In this document: positions 9,658 to 18,533 of the stretch, piece by piece
How positions within the stretch are numbered: position 1 is the stretch's first letter
Layout: each line of letters begins with the position of its first letter
Source: Tunicatimonas pelagia
GTDB lineage: Bacteria > Bacteroidota > Bacteroidia > Cytophagales > Cyclobacteriaceae
Assembly (NCBI RefSeq): GCF_030506325.1
Contig: NZ_CP120683.1
Coordinates: forward strand, 6,514,501 to 6,578,500
Direction of reading: 5' to 3'
DNA: 64,000 nt
Notes under the pieces: model-generated
What the model was told of the DNA's origin: nothing
The model's input: the letters and a program-made list of their open reading frames with translations, nothing else
The model's database searches: none
Translations under genes and position numbers: made by a program

Positions 9658-12489
9658 TTATTTATCACTCGCTTCATAACGCAAAGTTCGTCCTTTGAGC
9701 GTGGCGGGTAATCCTTCTTGCATCCAAGCTGGAGCGGGTTCATCCTTTAGGTAATGGTCAAAGAACTGTTGCATCCGGCGAGTAAAATCTTTCTGATTAT
9801 AGTACTTGGTCACCCAGTGGGGTTCACCGTTGTAGTTGAGCATCCAGGCGGGTTTGTTGAGGCGACGTAGCGCGACGAACAATTCAATACCCTGTTCCCA
9901 AGGTACGGCGGTATCTTCATCATTATGTAAAAGCAGTAGCGGAGTCTCAATCTTGTCCGCCATAAAGAGTGGGGAGTTTTCAATATACCGTAGTGGATAC
10001 TCCCACAGCGAGCCACCAATTCGGCTCTGAGTACGCTCGTACTGGAACATTCGGCTCATACCACTGCCCCAGCGGATACCACCATAAGCTGAAGTCATAT
10101 TTGAAACAGGGGCACCTGACTCAACCGCTCGGAATAAATTAGAGCGGGTAACAATATATGCCGACTGATAGCCACCCCAACTGTGCCCCTGCATCCCGAT
10201 GCGATCGGGGTCAACGAAGCCTCGTTCCATGATGTTGAGCGTACCAGATACCACCGCATTTAGCGCACTTTCGCCCGGATAACCTTCTTTGTACACAATA
10301 TCGGGTACAAATAGTAGGTAGCCTCGGCTCACATAAAACGAAAAGTTGATGATTGAGCGACTAGGACTAGGGGCCCAGTGGCGATGGAGGTTATCTGAGT
10401 TACGCTCGTAGAAATACACCATCATCGGGTACTTTTTAGCTAGGTCAAAGTTCTCCGGTTTGTACAACATGCCATCCAATGGAGTGCCATCGGCTGACTT
10501 CCAGGAAACTAATTCAACGCTTCCCCACAAGTAATCTTGCTGTTGAGGGTTAGCATTGCTTAGCTCTTCGGCTTTTTTAAAATCAGTACTGCTCAACCAT
10601 ACATCAGGAAAATCGGTGAAGCTTGATTTACGGTAAATGACATCATCGCTATCTTGGGCTTTCTGCAATCCGTAAAAGCGATAATCTTCCAGAACTAGTT
10701 TCTCCGGTGGGCGGTTATTTCCGGTATGTTCCTGATAGAAACCGCTTTGCTTGGTTTTTCGGTCAAAAGCTGAGATAATAATCTCCCCACTTCTGGGAAT
10801 GAAATACTCTTCGGGATCAAGCTCTTCGTAGCGAAATGCTATTTCATTTTCCCGTCCGTAGCCGTTCGTCAGATTGGTGGCTTCTAACGTCTCCGGGTTG
10901 ATTTTCCAGATGTCGTAGTAGTCGTACAGCAAGATATGCTCATCGCCTTCCGTCCATCCGGCTGAACCGTAGCTTCCGGGTAGGGCCGGAACATCGTTCA
11001 GTTCATCGTAGAAGTTAGCGTCAATATTTTCCGTCAGGTTGACGGTTTTTTGAGTAGCAATATCATAGGCGTGCCAGCTACTATCCCGCGATTCGTACCA
11101 ATAAGCGTAGTTGCCGCTGGGCGAAATCTGAGGGTACCCAGTAGTGCTTTCGGCAAACTTCTCGGTTTCCCCATTACTAACATTTACCAGATAAGTATCG
11201 CGGCGGAAGGGATAATCCCAAGATATTTGTTTGCGGTAAGGAGTATCGTCAATGCCAATAACGTAAGTCAATCGTTTATCCCGGTCAAACCGAATACCGG
11301 GCATCTCTTTACTACCCAACTGCGTTATTTTCTGTGACGAAAGATCATAAACTGCGCTATACGACCGCTTCATTTCTTCTTCTTTCCGCTCCAGTTGCAT
11401 CGGCTGAATGAACGGGTCTTTCCACGACCAAACGTCTACTTTCACCCGTTCTTCATCCAGTAGAGTAGTATCTTCTTCGTAAGCGTACTCTACGGGTCGC
11501 GGAGCAGTGGCGAAGAAAAGTCGTTGACCATCGTGAGAGAAATCTAGCTTACCGTGTTCGCTTACCATCCAGTTGTTAGGCAGGGCAGAGGTAGCAGTAT
11601 CGGCAACTAAAGCAGCTTCGCTATTTTCAGTCCATAAATACAGACGGTGGTAGCGATTGTCGGCCTTTAGACTATCTTCACTCGCCAGATACGCTACGGA
11701 ATTTCCGTCGCGACTTAGGGCGAGCTGCTTATACGACACTTTTCCAGTATCAATTGGTAGTAGGCTTTGGGATTCAGTATCAAATGCGCTTACTCCTGCA
11801 CTACCCGTTGAGTCGCCAGCTACTTGGGTGAAGGCCAATCGACTGCCATCTTCTGAGAAAAAATACTCATCTACCCGCTCGTAATGCCACTCTTCCTGCG
11901 TCTCGAGGTTCACGATGACCAACTCGTTACCTTCCGGTTTATCGGGTTTTTCCTTTAAAGCGATGGTAGGGTGGTCACTGTCAGTTTGGGTGCTATCTTC
12001 CTGCGCTTCAGTTGCGGTATCTAGAGGACTTTCGTGCAGGAACGCCAGCCAACCTCCTGCCTTTTTTGGTAAACGATAGGATTTTACCCGCTCGTATTCT
12101 CCTGCTGGCTGACTATCTCCTAAATTGAAGACGATCAAAGAGTCTTTGGGTAGTTCTTTCTCCTTTTTCTCAGCCAGCTTCATCTGCCGCACCGTATCGT
12201 AGGGTGGAACGGTTTTGAAAATTAAGAACTGGCTATCATGAGTAAATTCTGGTTGCTTTCCTCTCGAGAAAGTTTGCGGTGTTGTTTGGTTAGTGTCGTG
12301 CAAATACAGTGTGCCGTCACCCTGAGCCGGGTTTACTTCGTATACCACATATTGACCGTTATTAGATATACGCTGAGCATCAACATCTTTCCAATCGTCA
12401 TAAACGTCGTGGGTAAGCGGTTTTTTCTGGGCAAACCCTGCTGGGAGAAGTGCCGTGGTAATGATAGCAGTGAGAAGAGTTTTGAGCAT
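9658..12489 (-). CDS. Exported prolyl-oligopeptidase family (S9) serine peptidase
   Basis: 943 residues. A signal peptide (MLKTLLTAIITTALLPAGFA) is followed by a long WD/PD40-like beta-propeller region (about 30-640). The C-terminal alpha/beta-hydrolase peptidase domain has catalytic Ser770 in GHSWGG, Asp859 in the HxxxDxxVP motif and His891 in GEPHW. S9 enzymes cleave short peptides or act as dipeptidyl peptidases. The propeller restricts access to small substrates. The Ser-Asp-His order and spacing are intact, so the enzyme should be active in the periplasm. It is convergent with the Rpn gene and divergent from the AraC regulator. Confidence 0.93.
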   Translation of the reverse strand: MLKTLLTAIITTALLPAGFAQKKPLTHDVYDDWKDVDAQRISNNGQYVVYEVNPAQGDGTLYLHDTNQTTPQTFSRGKQPEFTHDSQFLIFKTVPPYDTVRQMKLAEKKEKELPKDSLIVFNLGDSQPAGEYERVKSYRLPKKAGGWLAFLHESPLDTATEAQEDSTQTDSDHPTIALKEKPDKPEGNELVIVNLETQEEWHYERVDEYFFSEDGSRLAFTQVAGDSTGSAGVSAFDTESQSLLPIDTGKVSYKQLALSRDGNSVAYLASEDSLKADNRYHRLYLWTENSEAALVADTATSALPNNWMVSEHGKLDFSHDGQRLFFATAPRPVEYAYEEDTTLLDEERVKVDVWSWKDPFIQPMQLERKEEEMKRSYSAVYDLSSQKITQLGSKEMPGIRFDRDKRLTYVIGIDDTPYRKQISWDYPFRRDTYLVNVSNGETEKFAESTTGYPQISPSGNYAYWYESRDSSWHAYDIATQKTVNLTENIDANFYDELNDVPALPGSYGSAGWTEGDEHILLYDYYDIWKINPETLEATNLTNGYGRENEIAFRYEELDPEEYFIPRSGEIIISAFDRKTKQSGFYQEHTGNNRPPEKLVLEDYRFYGLQKAQDSDDVIYRKSSFTDFPDVWLSSTDFKKAEELSNANPQQQDYLWGSVELVSWKSADGTPLDGMLYKPENFDLAKKYPMMVYFYERNSDNLHRHWAPSPSRSIINFSFYVSRGYLLFVPDIVYKEGYPGESALNAVVSGTLNIMERGFVDPDRIGMQGHSWGGYQSAYIVTRSNLFRAVESGAPVSNMTSAYGGIRWGSGMSRMFQYERTQSRIGGSLWEYPLRYIENSPLFMADKIETPLLLLHNDEDTAVPWEQGIELFVALRRLNKPAWMLNYNGEPHWVTKYYNQKDFTRRMQQFFDHYLKDEPAPAWMQEGLPATLKGRTLRYEASDK

Positions 12490-12593
12490 GGTTAGGAAAT
12501 AGGTTCGAAGGCTGAAAAGGAGAATTATTTTTTGTTGAAAGCGCGTAGTATGCTAGTATCCTGTTATCATTACAAAATAAAGCTATTTTAGTT

Positions 12594-13508
12594 TTGAACC
12601 ACAGAGTCAAGACCTACAATACAAAAAAATTTAAGGAAAGCTACCTCAACCTAAACTCGGAGGTTAGTAAATTCTTTGAACGAGGCGATCAGGATTTTTT
12701 CTGTTTACGCGTAGAGGATGTTGTCCCGCACGCCATCATTCCGGTTCCGCCCTCTCGCGAGGAGTGTCATACCATGATTTTAGTCTTAGATGGATACTAT
12801 GACTTAAAACTAGGGGCGAGGGAATATCAGGTGAAACCGGGCGAGTTAATTATCCAGCAGGCAGGTGCGATCTTTTCTATAGACCGGATTAACCGAAAAA
12901 CCAAAGGTTTTACCTGCCACTTTCATCCTGATATGCTGATTGGTAAGTCAGGTAACCAAGCTATTTTAGCGGACTTTGAATTTCTGAATGTTTGGGCAGA
13001 TTCGTTGGTACGGTTTGATGAAAATAAGCTACCGTTTGTTATCACACTTTTCCGACGGCTACATATGGAATATATACACAGCCAGAAGCCCAATTTTGAT
13101 ATTATTCACGCCTATCTGCTGGCTTTATTATCCGAAATGAAAGCCTTCACTGATGCTGATGGGAGAGAAGCCAAGAACGCGACTTATCATTTAGTGAAAC
13201 GATTCAAAAGATTGATTCATACCAGGGTGAAAGACAACCTAAGCGTATCTGATTTTGCCTCTTTACTCAACGTGAGTCCTAATCACCTCAATAAATGCAC
13301 AAAGCAGGTTGCGGGCTTTTCGGCCTCTAAGCTAATTGATGAAACCAAAACTATGGAGGTGAAATACCTGCTTTATCAGACAAGTCTTACGATTAGCGAA
13401 ATAGCTAGTGAGCTAGGGTTTCTGGATCCATCGTACTTTAGCCGATTTTTTAAAAAGTGTACCGGGCAAACACCGCTAGAATATCGGAAAATGATTGAAA
13501 AATCCTAG
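12594..13508 (+). CDS. AraC-family transcriptional regulator
   Basis: About 304 residues. The N-terminal half has a cupin-like sensing domain (VKPGELIIQQAGAIFSI). The C-terminal AraC DNA-binding domain has two helix-turn-helix units: LSVSDFASLLNVSPNHLNK and LTISEIASELGFLDPSYFS, ending FKKCTGQTPLEYRK. The start given is a TTG, chosen because no ATG occurs before the conserved N-terminal domain. The exact start is therefore uncertain. It faces away from the S9 peptidase gene and may control the small genes that follow it. Confidence 0.88.
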   Translation: MNHRVKTYNTKKFKESYLNLNSEVSKFFERGDQDFFCLRVEDVVPHAIIPVPPSREECHTMILVLDGYYDLKLGAREYQVKPGELIIQQAGAIFSIDRINRKTKGFTCHFHPDMLIGKSGNQAILADFEFLNVWADSLVRFDENKLPFVITLFRRLHMEYIHSQKPNFDIIHAYLLALLSEMKAFTDADGREAKNATYHLVKRFKRLIHTRVKDNLSVSDFASLLNVSPNHLNKCTKQVAGFSASKLIDETKTMEVKYLLYQTSLTISEIASELGFLDPSYFSRFFKKCTGQTPLEYRKMIEKS

Positions 13509-13574
13509 CACTCGCACTATTCGTCCTAACAAGCCGATGGTGCATCGCCGATCTTTGCGGGAAATAAATTATAC

Positions 13575-14039
13575 ATGTATCTTACGTTACTGACAATTCA
13601 CTCTCTATTCCGATGGCTGGTATTGGCTACTTTGCTGCTGGCTATCTATCGGGCGGGAAGAGGGTATTTTGGTAAAACCCTGTTCACGAGTATTGATAAT
13701 AAAATTCGCCATTGGACGGCTACTACGGCGCATATTCAGCTTATTATTGGTGTTCTACTGTACATTAAAAGTCCGATCATCAGTTATTACTGGGCAAGCT
13801 CGGATAACTCGATAGATTCTGTTGAACCATCATTCTTCGGGCTATATCACTTGGGGTTTATGCTGTTGTCAATTGTTATTTTAACCATTGGCTCAGCGAA
13901 GGCAAAACGAGAAAAGTCTGACGAAGCAAAGTTCAAAACGATACTTGTTTGGTTCTCAGTAGCCTTACTTATCATCTTTTTGGCTATTCCCTGGCCGTTT
14001 CTACCTTGGGCTAACCGTCCTTACATCCGAAATTTCTAG
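13575..14039 (+). CDS. Four-helix integral membrane protein, cytochrome-b-like
   Basis: 154 residues with four predicted membrane helices (about 3-25, 45-65, 90-110, 122-145). The N-terminal pattern LTIHSLFRWLVLATLLLAIYR and HWTATTAHIQLIIG places histidines within helices. It resembles short Bacteroidota membrane proteins often auto-annotated as cytochrome B. Heme binding is not demonstrated. It is followed after 3 bp by the DUF3817 gene and probably shares its transcript. Confidence 0.65.
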   Translation: MYLTLLTIHSLFRWLVLATLLLAIYRAGRGYFGKTLFTSIDNKIRHWTATTAHIQLIIGVLLYIKSPIISYYWASSDNSIDSVEPSFFGLYHLGFMLLSIVILTIGSAKAKREKSDEAKFKTILVWFSVALLIIFLAIPWPFLPWANRPYIRNF

Positions 14040-14042
14040 TAA

Positions 14043-14357
14043 ATGAATTTTCTTAACTCAAATATTGGCCGACTCCGATTGTTGGCAATTTTAGAAGGGT
14101 TAACGCTGCTAATACTGGTATTTATAGCAGTTCCCCTGCGCCGAATCTTCGATTATCCAATGGTATCCCAAGTTGTAGGCCCGATCCACGGTGTACTGTT
14201 TTTACTTTTTGTATTCAATACGTTGAGCGTGGGAGTGGAGCAAGGGTGGAAGTTCAGTCAAACTACCTGGAAGGTACTTTTGGCCTGTTTCGTACCCTTC
14301 GGTACTTTTTACATAGACCGTAGAATCTTAAAGCCTATCCACCAAGAGGAAAGATGA
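14043..14357 (+). CDS. DUF3817 domain membrane protein
   Basis: 104 residues with the DUF3817 signature: LRLLAILEGLTLLILVFIAVPLR in helix 1, GPIHGVLFLLF in helix 2, and a third helix (LLACFVPFGTFYIDRRIL). These small inner-membrane proteins occur alone or fused to transporters, and their function is unknown. The last bases overlap the next start codon (ATGA), suggesting translational coupling. Confidence 0.85.
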   Translation: MNFLNSNIGRLRLLAILEGLTLLILVFIAVPLRRIFDYPMVSQVVGPIHGVLFLLFVFNTLSVGVEQGWKFSQTTWKVLLACFVPFGTFYIDRRILKPIHQEER

Positions 14358-14563
14358 AAGTACACGTTTTTAAGACTTCTGTCAGGTACCAAGATCTTGG
14401 TAGTGTGGGAAAAATTATGAACACTCTTATTCCCAATACGCGCTGGAATTTTGATTTAGAAGATTGTGATAATATCTTAAGAGTTGAAAGCAGACGGGAC
14501 ATATCCGAAGCGGTATGTAACGAATTAGCAAAGTTTGGTTTCCTTTGCCAAGAACTGCAATAA
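14354..14563 (+). CDS. Small hypothetical protein, ferredoxin-fold-like
   Basis: 69 residues, starting in a 4-bp ATGA overlap with the DUF3817 gene. The pattern is beta (MKVHVFKTSV), helix (DLGSVGKIMNTLIP), beta (RWNFDLEDCDNILRVES), helix (AVCNELAKFGFLC). This suggests a small alpha-beta sandwich like heavy-metal-associated domains, but the CxxC motif is absent. Similar orphan proteins of this length occur in Bacteroidota. No function can be assigned. Confidence 0.65.
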   Translation: MKVHVFKTSVRYQDLGSVGKIMNTLIPNTRWNFDLEDCDNILRVESRRDISEAVCNELAKFGFLCQELQ

Positions 14564-14587
14564 TCTTCTGCCATTTACTCAAGCTCT

Positions 14588-15037
14588 ATGCCCCACCTAG
14601 CCCAATTAAACGTTGGTACGCTTCGTTACCCAATTGACCATCCCAACATCCAGGAGTTCGTAGAAAATCTGGATCGTATTAATCAACTGGCGGAAAGAAG
14701 TCTAGGATTTGTCTGGCGGTTACAAGATGAGGCGGGAAGTGCTACCAGTTTTCAGGTTTTTCCCGATCCGATGACGATCGTAAATATGTCGGTATGGGAA
14801 AATGCGAATGTCCTGAAGCAGTACGTGTACCTATCCGATCACGCTCAAATTATGCGGAAACGCCAGCAGTGGTTTGAGAAACACGATGGAGCGTTTATGG
14901 TACTGTGGTGGGTTCCCGAAGGTCATCGGCCAACCTTAGCTGAAGCTAAACAGCGATTAGAGCTTCTTAAAAAAAATGGCGAAACGGCTGAAGCATTTAC
15001 CTTTCGGAAAATATTTGCTGCGCCAATATTAACCTGA
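14588..15037 (+). CDS. DUF3291 domain protein
   Basis: 149 residues covering essentially one DUF3291 domain, a dimeric alpha-beta-barrel fold related to antibiotic monooxygenases. The diagnostic strings are LAQLNVGTLRYP, GFVWRLQDE, MSVWENANVLKQYVY and ALL-type ending MVLWWVPEGHRP. The biochemical role is unknown. It lies 24 bp downstream of the small protein and in the same orientation, so it may be the last gene of the transcript that starts near 13575. Confidence 0.85.
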   Translation: MPHLAQLNVGTLRYPIDHPNIQEFVENLDRINQLAERSLGFVWRLQDEAGSATSFQVFPDPMTIVNMSVWENANVLKQYVYLSDHAQIMRKRQQWFEKHDGAFMVLWWVPEGHRPTLAEAKQRLELLKKNGETAEAFTFRKIFAAPILT

Positions 15038-15156
15038 TTTCCAATTGGCTGTGCTACCTTTCAGGTTGCCGACCTTTTCTATTACTATGAATTTTTCTAA
15101 TACTGAGTAGTAAAAAGTATCAAGCTTTTTATCGGTAGAAAAATGGTTGAATGATC

Positions 15157-15164
15157 TAGCTTTG
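15157..15164 (+). promoter_or_regulatory. Possible -7 promoter element of the LysR-methyltransferase gene
   Basis: TAGCTTTG fits the Bacteroidota -7 consensus TAnnTTTG and ends 17 bp before the ATG at 15182. No convincing TTTG is seen at the usual distance upstream, so this is tentative. Confidence 0.3.
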
Positions 15165-15181
15165 CTTAAAAACAAGATATA

Positions 15182-16255
15182 ATGATTGATGCAAGGCATT
15201 TGAAATTGATCGTTGAGATTGATCGGCTAGGATCGCTCAGTCGAGCGTCACAGGAATTAAATTTGACGCAATCAGCTCTAAGTCATCAGCTAAAAAACCT
15301 GGAAGATTATCTAGGAATTAGCGTTTTTCACCGGGTAGGAAATCAGTTATTATTTACTGAAGCAGGTAAAGAATTGCGGGATAAAGCCAAACCTATGATG
15401 GCTGAGTTTGAAGCTCTTGAGTCAAGAATACAAGAGATCAAAGAAAGTCAGCTTAAGCGGTACGTACACGGGTATAGCCAGCAAGAAGCCCAGCGGTTGG
15501 CTAATCAGGCTAGTACGGTGGCTGAATACCTACACTATGATTCAATCTGGGAAGATGGGGCAAGAATATTAGAAGTCGGGTGTGGAGTGGGGGCGCAAAC
15601 CGAGATCATCGCTCAGGCCAACCCTAAATCACAATTCGTCTCCATTGATATAGCAGTCAACTCCTTAGAGATCGCCCGGGCAAAAATTGAAGAGCAACAG
15701 ATTAAGAATGTTGAATTCCGCTTGCAGGATGCTAAAGATTTAAGAAGAGAAAAAGACGGTCAGTACGATCATGTATTCGTCTGCTTTCTTTTAGAACATC
15801 TGAGTAATCCGGTTGAGCTATTGAAGGTTTTAAAAAATGTATTGAAGCCCAAAGGAACGATTACCGTCATTGAAGGCGATCATGGTTCAACATTCTTTCA
15901 TCCGGATGACGCTTTTGCCCAAAAGGCGGTGAATGCCCAAGTCGCGTTGCAGCAAAAGCGAGGTGGGAATGCCAACATTGGTAGAGAGTTATACCCTTTA
16001 CTAAGCAAAGCTGGCTACTCAACTATAGTGGTAAGCCCTCGGCAGATATACGTAGACAGCTCTAGGCCAAAATTAGTAGAAGGGTTTATCAAGAATACAT
16101 TTACGGCGATGATTCAAGGTATGTCAGAAGATATTCTTTCTGAAGAAGTACTTACCAAATCTGACTTACAGGAAGGTATCCGGGGGTTATTAAGAACTGC
16201 GGAAAGTGATGGGGTTTTTAGCTACACATTTTTTAAAGCAAAAGGAACGGTTTAG
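15182..16255 (+). CDS. LysR-type HTH fused to a SAM-dependent methyltransferase
   Basis: 357 residues joining two families. Residues 1-65 are a LysR-type winged helix (HLKLIVEIDRLGSLSRASQE, then LTQSALSHQLKNLE and VFHRVGNQLLFTEAGKEL), followed by the usual linker helix to about residue 90. Instead of a LysR effector-binding domain, a class I methyltransferase follows: YVHGYSQQEAQRL at 94-106, motif I EVGCGVG at 131-137, an acidic residue in FVSIDIA, and FVCFLLEHL. The methyltransferase part looks complete and its own N-terminus resembles free-standing enzymes of this type. No frameshift is involved, because the fusion is in one open frame. It may be a methyltransferase that binds DNA, or a regulator sensing SAM or a methylatable ligand. 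It is monocistronic. Confidence 0.88.
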   Translation: MIDARHLKLIVEIDRLGSLSRASQELNLTQSALSHQLKNLEDYLGISVFHRVGNQLLFTEAGKELRDKAKPMMAEFEALESRIQEIKESQLKRYVHGYSQQEAQRLANQASTVAEYLHYDSIWEDGARILEVGCGVGAQTEIIAQANPKSQFVSIDIAVNSLEIARAKIEEQQIKNVEFRLQDAKDLRREKDGQYDHVFVCFLLEHLSNPVELLKVLKNVLKPKGTITVIEGDHGSTFFHPDDAFAQKAVNAQVALQQKRGGNANIGRELYPLLSKAGYSTIVVSPRQIYVDSSRPKLVEGFIKNTFTAMIQGMSEDILSEEVLTKSDLQEGIRGLLRTAESDGVFSYTFFKAKGTV

Positions 16256-16365
16256 CTAACCGACTTTACCGGATTCCCAAAAACAAATAAGAGAAACCTA
16301 TTGTCTTTACTCTTGAAAAGAACCCTAGACTATTATAACTTGACTTTGTGCTTAGGAATTTTACA

Positions 16366-18198
16366 ATGCTGTCAGGACTGTACCAAAGGGCTACTGCGCT
16401 CCAACTTATTGCATGTAGCATCATTCTGTTGAGTAGTCAGCCAGTCTGGGGGCAGGTTTCGCTAGTAGTTTCGCCCGCCCAAATTCAGGTAGAAGAAAGT
16501 GAGATTTTTTCTGTAGAGGTAATTGCTCAAACCGGTGGTCAGGCCATCGATGGGGCTAACGTCTTTTTACTCTTTGATCCTACCGCCGTTCAGGTACAGT
16601 CAGCCGACATAGATCCTGATTTACCCGTTGAGCTGGCACCAATTGGCTTTGACAATACTACCGGTTTAATACGCTATACTTCCGGCTTATTTAATAACCC
16701 AACCAGTGGTGAGATACATCTGTTCACAGTAGTGTTTGAAGTAGTAGCCTCTGTTTCTTCGGTTCTGATTTTTACCAGTGCTGGAGGTGTTTCTACTGAG
16801 ATAACCTACCGGGGAACCAATGTACTGAGTAACAATAGGGGAGGCCGAATAGTAGTAGGTGGTACCACCCCCGACGGTGATGGCGATGGTATAGCCGATA
16901 GCGAAGATAATTGTCCGGGGATGGCTAATGAAGACCAAGCTGATCTGGATGGAGATGGCACGGGCAATGCCTGCGATGATGATGCGGATGGCGACGGGGT
17001 AGCTGCCAGCGAAGATTGCGACGACTTGAATGCCGAGCTAGGCGAAGCGGCTACCTGGTACGCTGATGCCGATGGCGACGGCTTTGGCGACCCAGAAGTT
17101 TCTATCCAAGCCTGCGAACTGCCCGATGGCTTTGTGGCAGATAACACCGATTGCGATGATCGTGCAATCAACACGAACCCAAGATCAGTAGAAATACCCA
17201 ACGATGGTATTGATAATAACTGCAATGGTCAGGTAGATGAAGTTATTGTTGCTTGTCAATCCCGAGGCTTTATTCTGCAAGAGTTTTGGTTTAATGTGGC
17301 AGGGGCTAGCACCGCAGAAATACCAACGGTAAATATCCCTCAAGCAGTAGAAACGCTCACCCAATTTGCTTCGCCCGCTGATATTGGGCAGGGTTATGGC
17401 TCGCGCATCCGAGGGTTTCTTTGCCCCCCGGTTAGTGGCGAATATACGTTCTTCATTGCGGGTGATGATAACTGCGAACTCTTCCTTAGCAGCGATGATA
17501 CTGAGGATAATAAAATTAAGATTGCCGAAGTGCCCGACTGGACGAACCCAGGCGCATACACTAAGTACCCGGTCCAAAAATCACAATCGGTGGTGTTGGA
17601 AGCAGAGGCTAGCTACTATATTGAAGCTCTGCACAAAGAAGCGGAAGGCGGCGATCATGTATCAGTAGCTTGGCTGTTACCCGGGCAGATAGAGCCATCG
17701 GTAATTCCGGGCGACTACTTAAGCCCATTTGCTCTACCACTTCGCCCGGCTGATACACCCGCCAATGTGCAACCCGGAGTAGAAGCTTACTACTATCAAG
17801 GTCGTTGGGACAATATGCCCGATTTTGCTGAGGAAACACTGAAGAATGCCTATATAGAAGAAAATTTCTTATTAGATCAGCGTTCGCGAAACAACAATTT
17901 TGGGTTTTCTTTTGAAGGGTATATTGACGTGCCCGCCGATGGTTATTATACCTTCACCGTAGGTTCCGACGATGGTAGCCAATTGCTCATTGGTAACCAA
18001 TTGGTAGTTGATAATGATGGGCTACACGCCTACCAGGAGAGAACGGGAATTATTGGTCTAGAGGCCGGACTACACCAAATTACTGTGCGCTACTTTGATC
18101 GTAGAGGCGGTGAATCGCTGAAAGTATTCTGGCAAAATGCGGTAGATAATAAAGCTGAGGTTCCCGCTGAAATTCTCTACCACGATGGATTAAATTAA
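16366..18198 (+). CDS. Secreted cohesin-like/calcium-repeat/PA14 protein
   Basis: About 610 residues. The ATG at 16366 is chosen over a GTG 18 bp upstream because it gives a typical signal peptide ([17 protein letters not shown]). Order: a cohesin-like beta domain (about 25-150, [20 protein letters not shown]), then aspartate-rich calcium repeats of the thrombospondin type 3 kind ([16 protein letters not shown]). A MopE-like metal-binding segment follows (DCDD...[18 protein letters not shown]). Two PA14-like lectin modules come last (about 310-450 and 465-605), the second with [23 protein letters not shown]14 domains commonly bind glycans. No type IX secretion tail is evident, so it may be released to the periplasm or surface by another route. 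Confidence 0.85.
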   Translation: MLSGLYQRATALQLIACSIILLSSQPVWGQVSLVVSPAQIQVEESEIFSVEVIAQTGGQAIDGANVFLLFDPTAVQVQSADIDPDLPVELAPIGFDNTTGLIRYTSGLFNNPTSGEIHLFTVVFEVVASVSSVLIFTSAGGVSTEITYRGTNVLSNNRGGRIVVGGTTPDGDGDGIADSEDNCPGMANEDQADLDGDGTGNACDDDADGDGVAASEDCDDLNAELGEAATWYADADGDGFGDPEVSIQACELPDGFVADNTDCDDRAINTNPRSVEIPNDGIDNNCNGQVDEVIVACQSRGFILQEFWFNVAGASTAEIPTVNIPQAVETLTQFASPADIGQGYGSRIRGFLCPPVSGEYTFFIAGDDNCELFLSSDDTEDNKIKIAEVPDWTNPGAYTKYPVQKSQSVVLEAEASYYIEALHKEAEGGDHVSVAWLLPGQIEPSVIPGDYLSPFALPLRPADTPANVQPGVEAYYYQGRWDNMPDFAEETLKNAYIEENFLLDQRSRNNNFGFSFEGYIDVPADGYYTFTVGSDDGSQLLIGNQLVVDNDGLHAYQERTGIIGLEAGLHQITVRYFDRRGGESLKVFWQNAVDNKAEVPAEILYHDGLN

Positions 18199-18533
18199 CC
18201 CTTTCGCAATGAACCTGTTTAAAGTTTTCGTAATTAGCCCATAAACAGTAGGCCGCTGTGAACGTGCCAAATCCCTTTAGCACGGCAAAGTCCTCCCTTT
18301 TCCAAACTGGTAAAAGAACGCTCCTCCTTTGGAAAAGGGGGGTGGGGGGATTTTATAGTATGACTGCCTATTTTATTCATTTAGTCAGCATATTTCTCCT
18401 GCCTTACTTTAAAACCTTAAATCGGTTTACTCTTAATAACATAGCCTCGAGGCATTGACCGACTAAATATTGAGCAGACTAAAGTTAATCCGGTAAACGT
18501 GTTACTTTTGTCAGCAGAAAACGCTGTAATTAT
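18199..18533. repeat. Gene-free stretch with a G-rich inverted repeat
   Basis: No gene is seen in these 335 bases. The arms CCCTTTTCCAAA (18295-18306) and TTTGGAAAAGGG (18328-18339) are perfectly complementary over 12 bp and are followed by a G-rich run and GGGGATTTT. A related G-rich hairpin recurs at 55518-55554 between susC and susD, so this is a dispersed intergenic element. Just upstream, CGTGC (18263) and GCACG (18280) form another short stem. Confidence 0.6.
18503..18510 (+). promoter_or_regulatory. Possible -7 promoter element of the DUF6909-like gene
   Basis: TACTTTTG matches the Bacteroidota -7 consensus TAnnTTTG and lies 24 bp before the ATG at 18534. The -33 element is not clear (the nearest TTG is about 30 bp upstream). 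Confidence 0.35.

Noticed and set aside
16806-17225. Serine-rich minus-strand frame opposite the calcium-repeat region
   Set aside because: Its repeats (PSPSAS) are only the complement of the Asp-rich codons of the real gene.
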